DNA from: Novosphingobium profundi
Lineage (GTDB): Bacteria; Pseudomonadota; Alphaproteobacteria; Sphingomonadales; Sphingomonadaceae
Assembly: GCF_018491765.1 (NCBI RefSeq)
Contig: NZ_JABWCU010000003.1
Span: forward strand, 124,001-188,000
DNA: 64,000 nucleotides
Reading direction: 5' to 3'
Positions 17,801 to 26,387 of this stretch are shown here, piece by piece (positions within the stretch are counted from its first letter, which is position 1; each line of letters opens with the position of its first letter). The notes under the pieces were generated by a model, which saw only the letters and a program-made list of their open reading frames with translations, was not told the origin of the DNA and did no database searches. The translations under genes were made by a program, and so were the position numbers.

Positions 17801-18593
17801 TGTAGCCGTCGAACAGCAACGGGTGGGACAGGCGCTCCAAGATATGCTCCCAGGCCTCGTTGCAACTGACGGTCGTGCCGCCTTTGTCCGTCTCGGTGTA
17901 GATGGTCGCGAAGGTGGCCGGGCCGGCCATCGCCGCAAAGGACCCGGGCAAGTCGTTCGTCGTGCGGAACAACTGGTCGTCGTCGACGCCATAGGCTTGC
18001 GATACCCGCGCCACGGGATAGCACTGCCGAACATAATCCTTGATAGTGGCGTCCAGAAACACGTCGGTCATCGGACCGTGCGGGCTGACCGCATTGAGAA
18101 AGAGATCGAAGCTGTGTCCGCCAGCGCCGAATTCCATCTTTGCGGCCGGATCGAGCGTATTGTCGTCGATCGTTTCAACCACAACTCGCTCGATCATGTT
18201 GGTCGCGCCTGCGACGAGGACCAGCAGATTGGGAACGTCCCCGACTGGCTGATAGGCATTTCGTACCCGGTCGTAGACATGCACCGTTCCGGTTGTGGCG
18301 ATGAGGCCCACGAAAAGACCAACGCCAACAAGAATCTGGAAGCCGAAGGCCACCAGCCCCATGCCGCTCCCGCGCACGCTGGCAAGGATCGCGCCGAGAC
18401 CGATCCCCACTGTCGCGATGATCATGACCAGGGTCTCATAGCGCGGGTCGCTGAAGATCATCGAGACAAGGCGAAGGGCATCGACCGTTTCGGCAAATCC
18501 GTCGAACGTGTGAAAGCTCGTGTCGATTGCCCATGCGGGCGAGGCGAGGAGCAGGGCGCAAAGGGCGGCAAACAATCCCAGGGGCCGGCGCAT
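14826..18593 (-). CDS. traG: TraG, F-type mating-pair stabilisation protein
   Basis: A 1255-residue protein, longer than F-plasmid TraG (about 940). A signal-like start (LLASPAWA) is followed by a TraG-N membrane domain with several helices to about residue 470 (for example VMIIATVGIGLGAILASV and FGIMLFMIPIALLFIL). A long hydrophilic, Ala/Gly/Gln-rich periplasmic or cytoplasmic region follows, with repeated REAA/Q-rich helices. TraG works in pilus assembly with its N-terminal part and in mating-pair stabilisation and entry exclusion with its C-terminal part. It is the last gene of the transfer operon, 12 bases after traH. The extra ~300 residues lie in the C-terminal half. Confidence 0.93.
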   Translation of the reverse strand: MRRPLGLFAALCALLLASPAWAIDTSFHTFDGFAETVDALRLVSMIFSDPRYETLVMIIATVGIGLGAILASVRGSGMGLVAFGFQILVGVGLFVGLIATTGTVHVYDRVRNAYQPVGDVPNLLVLVAGATNMIERVVVETIDDNTLDPAAKMEFGAGGHSFDLFLNAVSPHGPMTDVFLDATIKDYVRQCYPVARVSQAYGVDDDQLFRTTNDLPGSFAAMAGPATFATIYTETDKGGTTVSCNEAWEHILERLSHPLLFDGYTRQICARTGYDTDDALQMARCRERLGDMGETMLGRSLSAQGFLTHILLGNTVGDVLFEDSPASAARVMANRAVISSGLATMSVANEWMPTIRATVFGIMLFMIPIALLFILTPINLRVASFALGMFVFVALWGVIDAGIYQLTLGRAMATLAVLRANAVAANTWLLAPSAAMKALAIFGSFRSAAAGLAGAFVFTVFRFSGNMFTSFTSGSLGISGQAVAAASPMATAEGRASALEAQASAMGTGSRAAAASRFGDFGERTNFTANRLYGEAGHVLGEQPGTSGTTAFALGGIEGSRQLGGLAPALTGRDLSDPAVARQVQANAATSAIHQFAQTDALRQIGTGYFGEGEVGEKAFAAFSQNLVQWRAFGDQRAYGMMLQGARRHFERAGYPPDDARLKASGVISEAQADPTFAKLIAHTFDQERMLRDDLTSAQIQAGAMEGRRDYAGTSVAGIERANVATEQGWRSGGNHGQREAAAMLGLSVDETARRIGFLQALAGEARSTAISQLSAATGRNEAQVVAALERYTAATQLGTADGATAEAGREGTSVYDRTRDAAGYDFAERSGKLDAQREVGTSGTRRAAQIGEQRRQSENFGFAQGASAAGVSTREAARLDSFIQALSATAGNQIDLREGGAPGIADRARNARLTQIVARERLTRMQGLLAASGVRLSKRELAMDQNGDLGLNLTPASAAALWKAGLINESQLGAIANGGHARFSFAHNDLLVSSGTDFSRSARSDTSTRFEAGKQAGPDTIEHFLGGGSGGQAQLANWLRGGFEMDRKGEWRLKPQVADTLQRDVQATIAQTGWQRSLSRSAQDQTAMGTNVGIDTGAVIAASDTQASGGRGSKPAGRQLGTRSTTDRTDRTATGQFGAKVGFESRDVGSINETAQSSLDIVSYDVRNSIAAAERAAARSKNPAAAFSRELSDRILGSEGLRNRYLQDADNGRATFDITGPLTSLEQRSVLSSGTFSTDISGSPDDGDSAYKKR

Positions 18594-18605
18594 GGCGTTG
18601 TCTTC

Positions 18606-20027
18606 CTACCGTTGACGCGCGGCTGCACCGGCCGCATCGCGTGCATCGCGATCGCGTTCCCGCAGCAGCCCGGCATAATTTGCGGAGAGGTTGGCCTGGC
18701 TGAGGGCGGCCATGTAGCTCTGGCGCATTTGCGCGCGCTGGCGCTGAACCTCGTCTCGAAGCTCACGCATCTGCTCCAGGCCCTTCGACAAGATCCGGGT
18801 CTGGCACACGCTGGCCGTATTGCCGTCGGCCGAACCCGCAACATTTACCCCGCGTTCGGCGTTGGTCACGGTGAAGTCGATCGTGCGCGTCAGGTCATTG
18901 AGCATCTGGTAGGCCAGCGTGAGGGCCACCAGTTCGTCGGTATCGGCAATGACGGAATCGACCACGCCCTGCCGTACGCCCCATTCCAGCATGCGATAGA
19001 CCGGAAGCGTCCTGACATTGGCGACGAACTGCCGCTCCTCGCCCGACAGCGCCGCGCGCGTGCGGATCTTGGTGGCAATCGACTGCAGGCGCTCGCGTGC
19101 CAGGACGAGGGCGCCGCGCCCCGAGCCATCCCGCGCGCAATCGGCCGTCGTTGGAGGAACGTTGAGCGAACGGCGCTGCACCCGTCCGGTCAGCAAATCC
19201 TCGGCACTTTCCGTGTCCTGGGCGGGGCATTGCGGAATCGCTGTGAACAAGGGGACCTTGTCGGCGTCGTCCCAGCGCATGTAGACATCGCCGACCCGAG
19301 CCCGCATCACGCTTGCCCAATCGCCAGCGCCCACGCGCGCAGCCGCATGGGCAAGGAGCGAGCCGGTGCGGAAGATGTCGGTGACCTCGCCAGGGCAGTT
19401 GGCGAGGGCGTCCTTCAAGTCTTCGGTCGGATTGTTGTTGTTGGCCTCGATCTTCTCGCGGCTCTGCTGGTAGCTTTTCGCGAATCCCTGCTTGACGGAG
19501 CGATAGCCCGTCATCTCCTCGATGATCCCGGACATGGTGTCGCCACCACGGCTGATCTGGACCATCCGGTTGGCCAGGCGGCAATCGTTGACCTGGATCG
19601 AGTTCAGGAAGTTGGTGGCCGCTTCCATCTTGGAGATGATGTTCCCCATCTTCTCGTCGAGCGTCTCGAGCAGATACTGGAAGGCAACGGCAGGGGCGGC
19701 CTGCAGGATGCTCTCAAGCTTCTGGACAAGATAGTCCGGGTCGAGGAACGACATGCCCCCCAGAAACATGTCGATGCCCCCACATCCGGCCCGCACCTTG
19801 GGCAGGCTCATCGACATCAGGTAATCGTTGTGGACATCGACCCGGCCGGACATACCGCCCGCGGTCACGTAGCCCCGGGTCTGGTCCTCGAAGCTTCCCG
19901 GCGACGTGTAGGTCACGTTGTCGAACCAGCTCTCGGCCCAGCCTTGCGCGTGGGCCGGCGTTGCGAAAGCCATCGCGGCGAGGATGACGGGGATCAGGGG
20001 GTGAACGACGTGGCGACAGAAGGCCAT
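18606..20027 (-). CDS. traH: TraH, F-type pilus assembly protein
   Basis: A 473-residue secreted protein with a signal peptide (VILAAMAFATPAHAQG). The TraH family pattern includes AGCGGIDMFLGGMSFLDPDYLVQKLESILQAAPAVAF near residue 75 and a C-terminal coiled-coil region (LRDEVQRQRAQMRQSYMAAL). TraH is a periplasmic/outer-membrane component needed for pilus assembly with TraF, TraU, TraW and TrbI. Size agrees with F TraH (458). It lies between a CxxC protein gene and traG in the operon. Confidence 0.95.
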   Translation of the reverse strand: MAFCRHVVHPLIPVILAAMAFATPAHAQGWAESWFDNVTYTSPGSFEDQTRGYVTAGGMSGRVDVHNDYLMSMSLPKVRAGCGGIDMFLGGMSFLDPDYLVQKLESILQAAPAVAFQYLLETLDEKMGNIISKMEAATNFLNSIQVNDCRLANRMVQISRGGDTMSGIIEEMTGYRSVKQGFAKSYQQSREKIEANNNNPTEDLKDALANCPGEVTDIFRTGSLLAHAAARVGAGDWASVMRARVGDVYMRWDDADKVPLFTAIPQCPAQDTESAEDLLTGRVQRRSLNVPPTTADCARDGSGRGALVLARERLQSIATKIRTRAALSGEERQFVANVRTLPVYRMLEWGVRQGVVDSVIADTDELVALTLAYQMLNDLTRTIDFTVTNAERGVNVAGSADGNTASVCQTRILSKGLEQMRELRDEVQRQRAQMRQSYMAALSQANLSANYAGLLRERDRDARDAAGAAARQR

Positions 20028-20079
20028 GGCGGGCTCCGTTTCATCGAGGAGGGCTGGGGAAGGAGCGAGGCTGCCACGC

Positions 20080-20670
20080 TCAGTCCTTTCCCGGCGAGGT
20101 CGCCGGCAATCCCACGATGCCGGTGAATTTGGACATGGCCCTGACGCCCACGGCCGGCTTGACGCCCGTCAGGATCTTCGCCGCCAGATAGAGGTTTCGG
20201 GCAAGGTTGGCGGCATGATCGGTGCCCATCGCCACCGGCACCATGCGCACCTCGTCGCCGATGGGGCGCACCCAGACAACCGGATGCCCCACCCACGGCA
20301 GGCCGAAGTGTCCCGACCGGACGACGGCGTCCTGGCGGCTGATCGTACGGACCTGCCAGCCATACCGGCGTCCCAGTGTCGAGAGCTTGCCCCAGATATC
20401 GCCGCAAGGCACGCAGCCGCGTGCCGTCGTCGTCTCGATGAGAAACACAGACCCCAGTTCGCGCATCGTGACCGTGAAATCGGCCGGGAAGTCGCGTGTC
20501 ACCGGAACACGCGAAAGCCAGGCCTGCAGCGCCCCGGCGTCACCGACTGGATGGATCGCGGCCTGCATCGGCGTCCCAAGCGCCCCGTCGTGTGGCGCGC
20601 TTTGGGCGCAGGCTGGCCCCGGCGCGACGACAAGGCCCGCAAGGGCTGCAAGAGGGAGCACGCGCCTCAT
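20080..20670 (-). CDS. Periplasmic thioredoxin-like CxxC protein of the tra operon
   Basis: A 196-residue protein with a signal peptide (LAALAGLVVAPGPACAQS) and a thioredoxin-like CxxC, Cys-Val-Pro-Cys in ARGCVPCGDIW near residue 105. Its position after traF by ATGA overlap and before traH makes it a TrbB-like or TraF-like disulfide enzyme, helping to fold the Cys-rich TraN, TraU and TraH. A second CxxC protein (TraF) is immediately upstream. The name is by position; sequence similarity alone does not settle it. Confidence 0.7.
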   Translation of the reverse strand: MRRVLPLAALAGLVVAPGPACAQSAPHDGALGTPMQAAIHPVGDAGALQAWLSRVPVTRDFPADFTVTMRELGSVFLIETTTARGCVPCGDIWGKLSTLGRRYGWQVRTISRQDAVVRSGHFGLPWVGHPVVWVRPIGDEVRMVPVAMGTDHAANLARNLYLAAKILTGVKPAVGVRAMSKFTGIVGLPATSPGKD

Positions 20671-21590
20671 GGCCTGGGCCCATGGGAAAGGTCGATCGGC
20701 TCTGCCTCAAACGTTCGTGGGTCGCTTGCCGAAACCGGACCATTGCCCAGCGCATCGAAAAAACCGGCATCTTCGCCCGGTCCCGTCATGAACTGCTCGG
20801 GCCGAATGTCGCCGCGCAGAAGCCGAACGGCCTGATAGGCCATCTGCGCCAGGTTCGGGTATGCCTCGACGCCGGTTGCGATGATCATGCGTTGCCGGCT
20901 GCCGCGCCGGATGATCATCGTGGTGGGTGTGATCTCGACCCCGAAACGCGCGCCGACGTCGGGCCGCTCGTCGAGATCGAAACGCATTACCTGCCAACCC
21001 GTTTCCTCCTGGAAACGTTGAACGATCGGCCACTGGACCCGGCAATAGCCGCACGTCGCTCGCGAGAACATGACAAGAGCGAACTCCCCGCCATGCGCGC
21101 GCAGGTAGGACCGGCGGATGGCGTCTTTCTGCGCGGACATCTCGGACCGGGCATCGCCGACCATCGGGTTGGCCGACTTCGAATTGAGCTCGGGAAATTG
21201 CAGCATCGCGATCTGCGTGACACCTGCGAACGCGCGCGCCTTGCGACGGGCAAAGTCCTGCAGCCTCCAGAAATCGGCAACGGCATTGACCGTCAGGACA
21301 GTCGCGGCATAGTCGCGTTGCGCCTCGATGAGCTTGCGGATCCGCGGCGGTGTCCAGGTTGCCAGTTCGCGCATCGGCGGGATCAGGGGCTTGGCAAGCA
21401 CATCGGGATCGGGCTTCGGCGAGGCCGGCGCGCGTGGGGCTTCGTACCACCAGTAGCCTTGCTTCGACGTCAGCGCTTCCGCGTCGCTCGCTTGGCAGAC
21501 ATTCGTTTGCAGGAGCACCAGCACCGCAATTGTGGTCAGCACGGCGCGCCTGCGCCGCGAAGAGCGACGACGCGCATCGTCGGGCGCCAT
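20667..21590 (-). CDS. traF: TraF, F-type conjugation thioredoxin-fold protein
   Basis: A protein of about 307 residues from ATG 21590 (GGAG ten bases upstream; ATG 21710 is an alternative). A signal anchor (AVLTTIAVLVLLQTNVCQA) is followed by the TraF landmark QGYWWYE and a thioredoxin fold with SRATCGYCRVQWPIVQRF, a CxxC that F TraF has lost but many relatives keep. cis-Pro is in VEITPTTMI. TraF is periplasmic and required for pilus extension. It follows the S26 peptidase and overlaps the next gene by four bases. Confidence 0.9.
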   Translation of the reverse strand: MAPDDARRRSSRRRRAVLTTIAVLVLLQTNVCQASDAEALTSKQGYWWYEAPRAPASPKPDPDVLAKPLIPPMRELATWTPPRIRKLIEAQRDYAATVLTVNAVADFWRLQDFARRKARAFAGVTQIAMLQFPELNSKSANPMVGDARSEMSAQKDAIRRSYLRAHGGEFALVMFSRATCGYCRVQWPIVQRFQEETGWQVMRFDLDERPDVGARFGVEITPTTMIIRRGSRQRMIIATGVEAYPNLAQMAYQAVRLLRGDIRPEQFMTGPGEDAGFFDALGNGPVSASDPRTFEAEPIDLSHGPRP

Positions 21591-21745
21591 CTTGGCAAGG
21601 CTCCATGGCTCATCGAGGTGCTTGCGAACACGGCGCAACAGGCCCGACAGGCGCGAAGCGCGCCTGCGGGCAGGAACGACATGGTCGAGATCCCTGTCGC
21701 CCGCGCCCATGACGCGATACACCAGCGTTTCGCACCCGCGCCCCG

Positions 21746-22351
21746 TCACAGGATACGCTCCATGCGAGCGAGGCTCGTGACCGGAACCAGCCCGAAATAG
21801 CGACTGTCGAACCCTCGTGGATGTGTCGAGCCGACATAGATCTTGCCGACGGGAATGACGCCGCTCCACGTCAGATGGGCAAGTCGCATCCCGTTGTAGG
21901 CCTCCGGGACACTCGCGCCCAGGAAGTGGCCGTTGCAGTAATAATGACCGTCGCGGCTGCCTGGCATGAGCAGCGAGGGCGTCTCGAACATCGTGAGACG
22001 ATCGCCCGGCAGGCACAGGGCATGCTTGGTGACGGAAATCGGCTTCGGGCCGGCGATCGGATGACGCAGCGTGAACATCACGTAGTCGCCGCGAGCAATC
22101 GGCCCAGGGCTTTTGCGCAGCGCATAGGCTTCGATCGATGGGCTCATGACCAGCGTGACGTGCGGCAGGAGGCGTGCCGCGAAGAACGCGAGCGGCAGAA
22201 TTACCAGCATGGCCTGCCAGAGGCGTTCGGGGCGGGCGCGATGCGCTGGTCCGCGAGCGCCAAGTGCCATGGAGGCCTCGAGCGGCAATCGCCTCAGCTG
22301 CGCGCAGAGACTGGCGAGAACCCTAGCGATCAACCAGAAGAGCCTGAGCAT
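21746..22351 (-). CDS. S26-family signal peptidase of the conjugation operon
   Basis: A 201-residue membrane-anchored peptidase. After a basic N-terminus and a transmembrane helix (LWQAMLVILPLAFFAARLL), the Ser of the S26 dyad is in VMSPSIEAYAL and the general-base Lys in VTKHALCLPGDRL, followed by the box with HPRGFDSRYFG. It resembles TraF/TrhF of P-type and H-type transfer systems, which trim or cyclise pilin. It probably matures the TraA pilin, which carries an AxA-type leader. It overlaps the end of trbC by 29 bases. Confidence 0.85.
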   Translation of the reverse strand: MLRLFWLIARVLASLCAQLRRLPLEASMALGARGPAHRARPERLWQAMLVILPLAFFAARLLPHVTLVMSPSIEAYALRKSPGPIARGDYVMFTLRHPIAGPKPISVTKHALCLPGDRLTMFETPSLLMPGSRDGHYYCNGHFLGASVPEAYNGMRLAHLTWSGVIPVGKIYVGSTHPRGFDSRYFGLVPVTSLARMERIL

Positions 22352-23180
22352 GGCTTACCTCCTCCTTTCCGCCGAGCCGGGCATAGGCCTCGAACATTCC
22401 TGAAAGCGCGCTGTCGCCGGTAACGACGTGGCGCGCGCGGGGGCTGTCCTCGTCGCGTTCGCAATAGGCCTGCGTCGGGTCGCCCGGGATCATCGCCAGC
22501 GCCGGCACCTGGGCGATGGAGTGCTGGCGAAACACGATCGGGTCGATGATCAGCTGGACAGCGCGCATGCGGCACCCGGGGCCCTCGCAGCCCGGGTCCA
22601 GTCGCAGGATCTGCGCGGTGAGCCTGGCCATCGGTTCCATCTTTCGCAGGCCGCCGGGCGCCCCCCGGAAGGCCATGACACCGTTCACCCTCTCCAACTG
22701 CGCGGCGTAGTTGCGCAGCGTCGAAATCGGCATTGACGAGGACACGAACAGGACCGGGACCCATCCTTTCGCCGTGAAATTCCTGGCAGGCCTCGCGATC
22801 GCCTGTTCCTCGCCCGGTTCAAGCCCCAGGGCCTGTCGCAGGGCTTTCGCCTGGCGCTCCCGCTCCGCGGCCAGGCTCGCCTCGCCGCGCGCCTGTGCGG
22901 CGCGCGCGCGTTGCTCCATTGCGGGCGATGGCGCACGGTTGCGCAGGGCTTCGAACGCGCGGCGATGATCTTCCGGTGCGTCCATTCGCGGCAATTGCGG
23001 ATCGGAGAGGCGCGCCGCTTCGCCCTGGCTTCGCGCGATTGCGTCCTCGAGGCGATCCAGGCTGGCTGCCCCCTCGTCGGCGATCGAGGGCCTCGCCCCG
23101 TCCTGGGCAGGGGCCGATACCGCGCTGCACAACAGCGCTGGCAGGACAAGGCTAGGGATTGACGGCTTTGAGATACGCAT
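22323..23180 (-). CDS. trbC: TrbC, F-type pilin assembly protein
   Basis: A 285-residue protein from ATG 23180 (MRISKPSIPSL), with a signal peptide ending near SAPAQ. A helical Ala/Arg/Glu-rich middle is followed by the TrbC_Ftype domain: VPVLFVSSSMPISTLRNYAAQLERVNGVMAFRGAPGG, and further VQLIIDPIVFRQHSIAQVPALAM with the conserved VPA loop. F TrbC is periplasmic and needed for pilus assembly together with TraW. The start overlaps the end of the TraN C-part gene by 29 bases. A longer open frame upstream is the TraN gene in another frame. Confidence 0.9.
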   Translation of the reverse strand: MRISKPSIPSLVLPALLCSAVSAPAQDGARPSIADEGAASLDRLEDAIARSQGEAARLSDPQLPRMDAPEDHRRAFEALRNRAPSPAMEQRARAAQARGEASLAAERERQAKALRQALGLEPGEEQAIARPARNFTAKGWVPVLFVSSSMPISTLRNYAAQLERVNGVMAFRGAPGGLRKMEPMARLTAQILRLDPGCEGPGCRMRAVQLIIDPIVFRQHSIAQVPALAMIPGDPTQAYCERDEDSPRARHVVTGDSALSGMFEAYARLGGKEEVSHAQALLVDR

Positions 23181-24273
23181 CGACGCGCTCCCCCATGTCG
23201 ATCTGGATGTCGGATTGCGTGCGGGTCTCGATCTCGGCATAATATTCGGTGAGGTCGATCTTGCTGAAATCGAGCGCCTGGAATTCTTCGGGCGTAAAGC
23301 CCCGGCACATCGGATTCTTGGGCGTCCCCCACAAATTGCCATTGAACGCCTGGAGCTGGGGGCGGCCTTGCTCCTGGAGGATGCGGCCAAGCTTGGTGTT
23401 GAAGCAGCAGGATCCACGTGCCTTTTGCAGGCAGATGCCCAGAAAGCTTGACGTGCAGTAGCTGCCGATCTCGTGGCACATGCCCGAGGCGCGCAGCATC
23501 GCGGCTCCCATGTCCTGCTGGTCACAGCCCGCGAACAGGAATTCCATCATGAAATTGATCGCGAGGCTGACCGCCAGCGAGGTCGGGTCGAGCCCGATGA
23601 TGAGCGCATTGGCGCCGGCGTTGGCAGCTTGGCTTGCACTCGCGCCGGCCTTGAAGGCGGTATAGGCCGCGCGCATACCCGTGAACACGCCCTTGGCGAC
23701 GGCGACCTTGGTTCCAACCGAGGAAATCGATGCGCCCATGCCGTCCTTCACGATCTCGCCCTTGTCCTTGCAGCAATCGGAAAAGGTGGTGCTCAGTCCC
23801 GCCGGACGACAGCGCAGCCCCCGCCCGGAGAAAATCTCGATGTGACCCATGCAATTGCCGTCGGCATCGATCCCGCCATCGGCCTCGCGGCCCGGGTCCT
23901 CGAGTGGCGGTTCTTCGACGATGGGGCTCGTCGCAAGATCCGCGCACAGGTGGGGGGAACAGGAGGGAACTGCATTGGCCGTTCGTTGCAGGCAGGCGTA
24001 CGGCGCTCCGGCCGGGCAGGCGTATTGTCCGCGCGCATCGGCGACACAGTCCACCTCCTCGATCGGACACAGCCATGCCCCGCTCAGCGTGGAAAGACAG
24101 CTCGCCTGCTCGCCTTCATCGGCTGCGTCGCCATTGGCGTTGAGGTCCGCGGCACAAAGCTGTTGCGCGCTCGCGCTGGCGGGATGGCCGAGGAACCCGG
24201 CCAGGGCGAGCGCGAGAGCCACGCCGCGCGAGGGGAAGGGGTGACGTGCGATGCTGCGGGCTGGGCGGATCAT
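23152..24273 (-). CDS. traN: TraN-like mating-pair stabilisation protein, C-terminal part
   Basis: A 373-residue secreted Cys-rich protein from ATG 24273, with its own signal peptide (GVALALALAGFLGHPASASAQ). It contains the TraN core: GHIEIFSGRGLRCRPAGLSTTFSDCCKDKGE, a glycine/alanine-rich helical span, and many Cys (GMCHEIGSYCTSSFLGICLQKARGSCCFNTKLGRILQEQGR). TraN is an outer-membrane protein contacting the recipient. F TraN is about 600 residues and H-type TraN over 1000. Here the upstream 705-residue gene seems to carry the first part. ATGA overlap with it implies joint expression. Confidence 0.85.
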   Translation of the reverse strand: MIRPARSIARHPFPSRGVALALALAGFLGHPASASAQQLCAADLNANGDAADEGEQASCLSTLSGAWLCPIEEVDCVADARGQYACPAGAPYACLQRTANAVPSCSPHLCADLATSPIVEEPPLEDPGREADGGIDADGNCMGHIEIFSGRGLRCRPAGLSTTFSDCCKDKGEIVKDGMGASISSVGTKVAVAKGVFTGMRAAYTAFKAGASASQAANAGANALIIGLDPTSLAVSLAINFMMEFLFAGCDQQDMGAAMLRASGMCHEIGSYCTSSFLGICLQKARGSCCFNTKLGRILQEQGRPQLQAFNGNLWGTPKNPMCRGFTPEEFQALDFSKIDLTEYYAEIETRTQSDIQIDMGERVDAYLKAVNP

Positions 24274-26387
24274 GGCGCGCTCCGGGTGCAGACCATGTCG
24301 GCGCCGGCGAGGCGGACGGTCTGCATCATCACGACCGCTTCGGGAAAGTCGTCGAGGCAGCCACATGGCTCGACGATCTCCTCCCCTGCGCCCGCCGGGC
24401 ATCGATTGTCGCTGGTACAGGCGTGAAAGAACGTGTCGAAGCCGGTCGGCACGTTCTGCTTCGCGCCGACCACGCCGTCCAGGCCAGCCTCGCTGTTGGG
24501 TTTTGGGGCACGGGTCTTGCACACGGCTTCGCAGGCCGGGACGGAGCCGCGATCCGGTAGCGCGAAGGCGCGCGTCGCGGTGATAAGGCTGCCATCGCTC
24601 TGCCGGACGCGGTCGGCCAGCATCGTTTCGGTCGAATGGTCGAGGATATAGGCCGCCCGGCTCGTGTCGGGCTCTGCCATGGTGTCGAGACGGCACCGAT
24701 AGGTCCGCTCCTTGAGGAAGAAATCACGGGTAAGCTCGGTCGGGCAGGCAGGGCCGCCGAGGAGACGGGTCTGGGGAAGGGGCCGCAGACCGGTCGCCAC
24801 CCCGTTGATCCAGGTCTGCACTCCGTCGACGAGTTCACTGTCGAGCCTACATCCGGTTGCGCCGGCAATCGGTGCGCAACCATCGACAAGGTCTTCCTGC
24901 GTCTGGCAACCATCGTCGACTTCGACGTGGATCTGCGCCAAGGCTTCGCCGCCTTGGGCCACGGCCACACGTAGCCAGATCTCATGGTCACCCGCCGTCA
25001 GCCATGGCGTCAGGTCGCGATCGGGAGAAGCATGGCTGGTCTTCTTGAGCTCGCACGCGCCCGGCGGTGTTCCCAGCGATGACCAGCCGACCGGTACCGA
25101 CCCCAGGAGCTGTCCGTCGATGCGAAGCTGCGCCCAGTCGTCGGCGAAGAACTGGCTGAGGCGCGCCGCGACAATCCGCTCGGGCTCACCGACATGCAAC
25201 GTCATGCGAAAATCGATGAGCGTGCAGCTTGCCCCGGAGAGGCTGTTGTCGGCCGGCGAGCCCATCAGGAAATCGAAGGCGTTCGCGTTCCGGATTGTCG
25301 CATAGCCGCCCGCTGTGCGTCGGACGATATCGTCCAGGGCCGGTTTGCGCACCGCTGCCCTGCGCTCGATCGTGCAACGACGGTATTGCAGCGTCGCCCC
25401 CGTGCCAATCGCGGAGCCCTCCAGCGCCTGAAACACGGCGTTGCCGCGCGCGGTGGACGCGGCGTCCGACGCGATTTGTGTGGTGTTGGCGCGATAGGTG
25501 GTCTGCGCCAGATCCGTACTGGGAGCGCACGCGGTGGACTGCGCGCCGACATAGCGAATGGCAGGGCCCTCGATCGCGGCTTGCGCGATTGCGTAGCGTG
25601 GGTCGGCGCTCGTGAGGGCACCGACCATCCCGCCGCCCAGGTCGCGAAGCACCGAGGCCATGTTGCCCCAGGCAAGACCTGAGCCGCAACTGTTGTTGAT
25701 GCAGTAGCAGCCTGCGAGCTCGGACATGTCGACTGCGGTCAGCTTCAGGGCCTTGGTCCCGTCGACATCCCAGCGGTAGTAGCTGCAGGCGTCCCAGGTG
25801 CCCGGTTGGCAAGAGACAAGGCCGTTCGCGCAAATGCCCGAGACGGGGACGGGCAGGTTCGAGGTCGCGTCGAGGATGCCGTCGAGATCGGTGTCTCGCG
25901 CGATCCTCACCGTTCCAAGATCGCCCGTGTCCGACGGCTGCACCAGTACGTCCAGCATGGTTGCCGTCTTCTGGCAGGCGATATCGGGGGTGAAAGTCTG
26001 GCTGTCGTCAAGCGTTGCAATCGGCTGCCCGGCAAGGCCCGGCGTTACGTAGTTGCGCAGAAGCGTCTCGCTGTCGCGGGTCTTGGCCCGCGAGGCCTCG
26101 GCGGCGGCACGGGCGCGCTCCTCCACGGTCTGGGCCTGGGCGGCGTTGGTCACGGCAAGAGGAAGGGCCAGCGCGGTCGCAACCAGGGAGCGTGCGTAGA
26201 GGAGACGCCGATCCCGTCGGGAGAGGAGGGCGGCCGCGCTGGCCGGGGGTGGAGCGACGCCGCCCAGGGGGAATGACGGCGCCGCTCCAGTCCCGCACAC
26301 CAGCCGTCGGCCGTAGGGGCCTTGGCGAACAGACCTCCGGGGGGAACGGCTGCCGTGTGCGGAAACGAAGGAGAACAAGCTGCTCAT
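24270..26387 (-). CDS. TraN-like mating-pair stabilisation protein, N-terminal part
   Basis: A 705-residue Cys-rich secreted protein from ATG 26387. An Arg-rich leader of about 60 residues precedes the hydrophobic signal stretch (SLVATALALPLAVTNAAQAQ). The body has TraN-like Cys pairs (GCYCINNSCGSGLAWGN, GPACPTELTRDFFLKERTYRC, VPACEAVCKTRAP, EPCGCLDDFPE). Its size plus the following 373-residue protein, 1078 residues together, is close to the long TraN of H-type plasmids. Two separate signal peptides argue for two exported polypeptides and not a sequencing frameshift. It overlaps traU and the second traN part by four bases each. Confidence 0.8.
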   Translation of the reverse strand: MSSLFSFVSAHGSRSPRRSVRQGPYGRRLVCGTGAAPSFPLGGVAPPPASAAALLSRRDRRLLYARSLVATALALPLAVTNAAQAQTVEERARAAAEASRAKTRDSETLLRNYVTPGLAGQPIATLDDSQTFTPDIACQKTATMLDVLVQPSDTGDLGTVRIARDTDLDGILDATSNLPVPVSGICANGLVSCQPGTWDACSYYRWDVDGTKALKLTAVDMSELAGCYCINNSCGSGLAWGNMASVLRDLGGGMVGALTSADPRYAIAQAAIEGPAIRYVGAQSTACAPSTDLAQTTYRANTTQIASDAASTARGNAVFQALEGSAIGTGATLQYRRCTIERRAAVRKPALDDIVRRTAGGYATIRNANAFDFLMGSPADNSLSGASCTLIDFRMTLHVGEPERIVAARLSQFFADDWAQLRIDGQLLGSVPVGWSSLGTPPGACELKKTSHASPDRDLTPWLTAGDHEIWLRVAVAQGGEALAQIHVEVDDGCQTQEDLVDGCAPIAGATGCRLDSELVDGVQTWINGVATGLRPLPQTRLLGGPACPTELTRDFFLKERTYRCRLDTMAEPDTSRAAYILDHSTETMLADRVRQSDGSLITATRAFALPDRGSVPACEAVCKTRAPKPNSEAGLDGVVGAKQNVPTGFDTFFHACTSDNRCPAGAGEEIVEPCGCLDDFPEAVVMMQTVRLAGADMVCTRSAP

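Noticed and set aside
17667..20126. 819-codon open frame on the plus strand over traG/traH
   Set aside because: It is antisense to two clear transfer genes; long antisense frames are common in GC-rich DNA. It has no domain.
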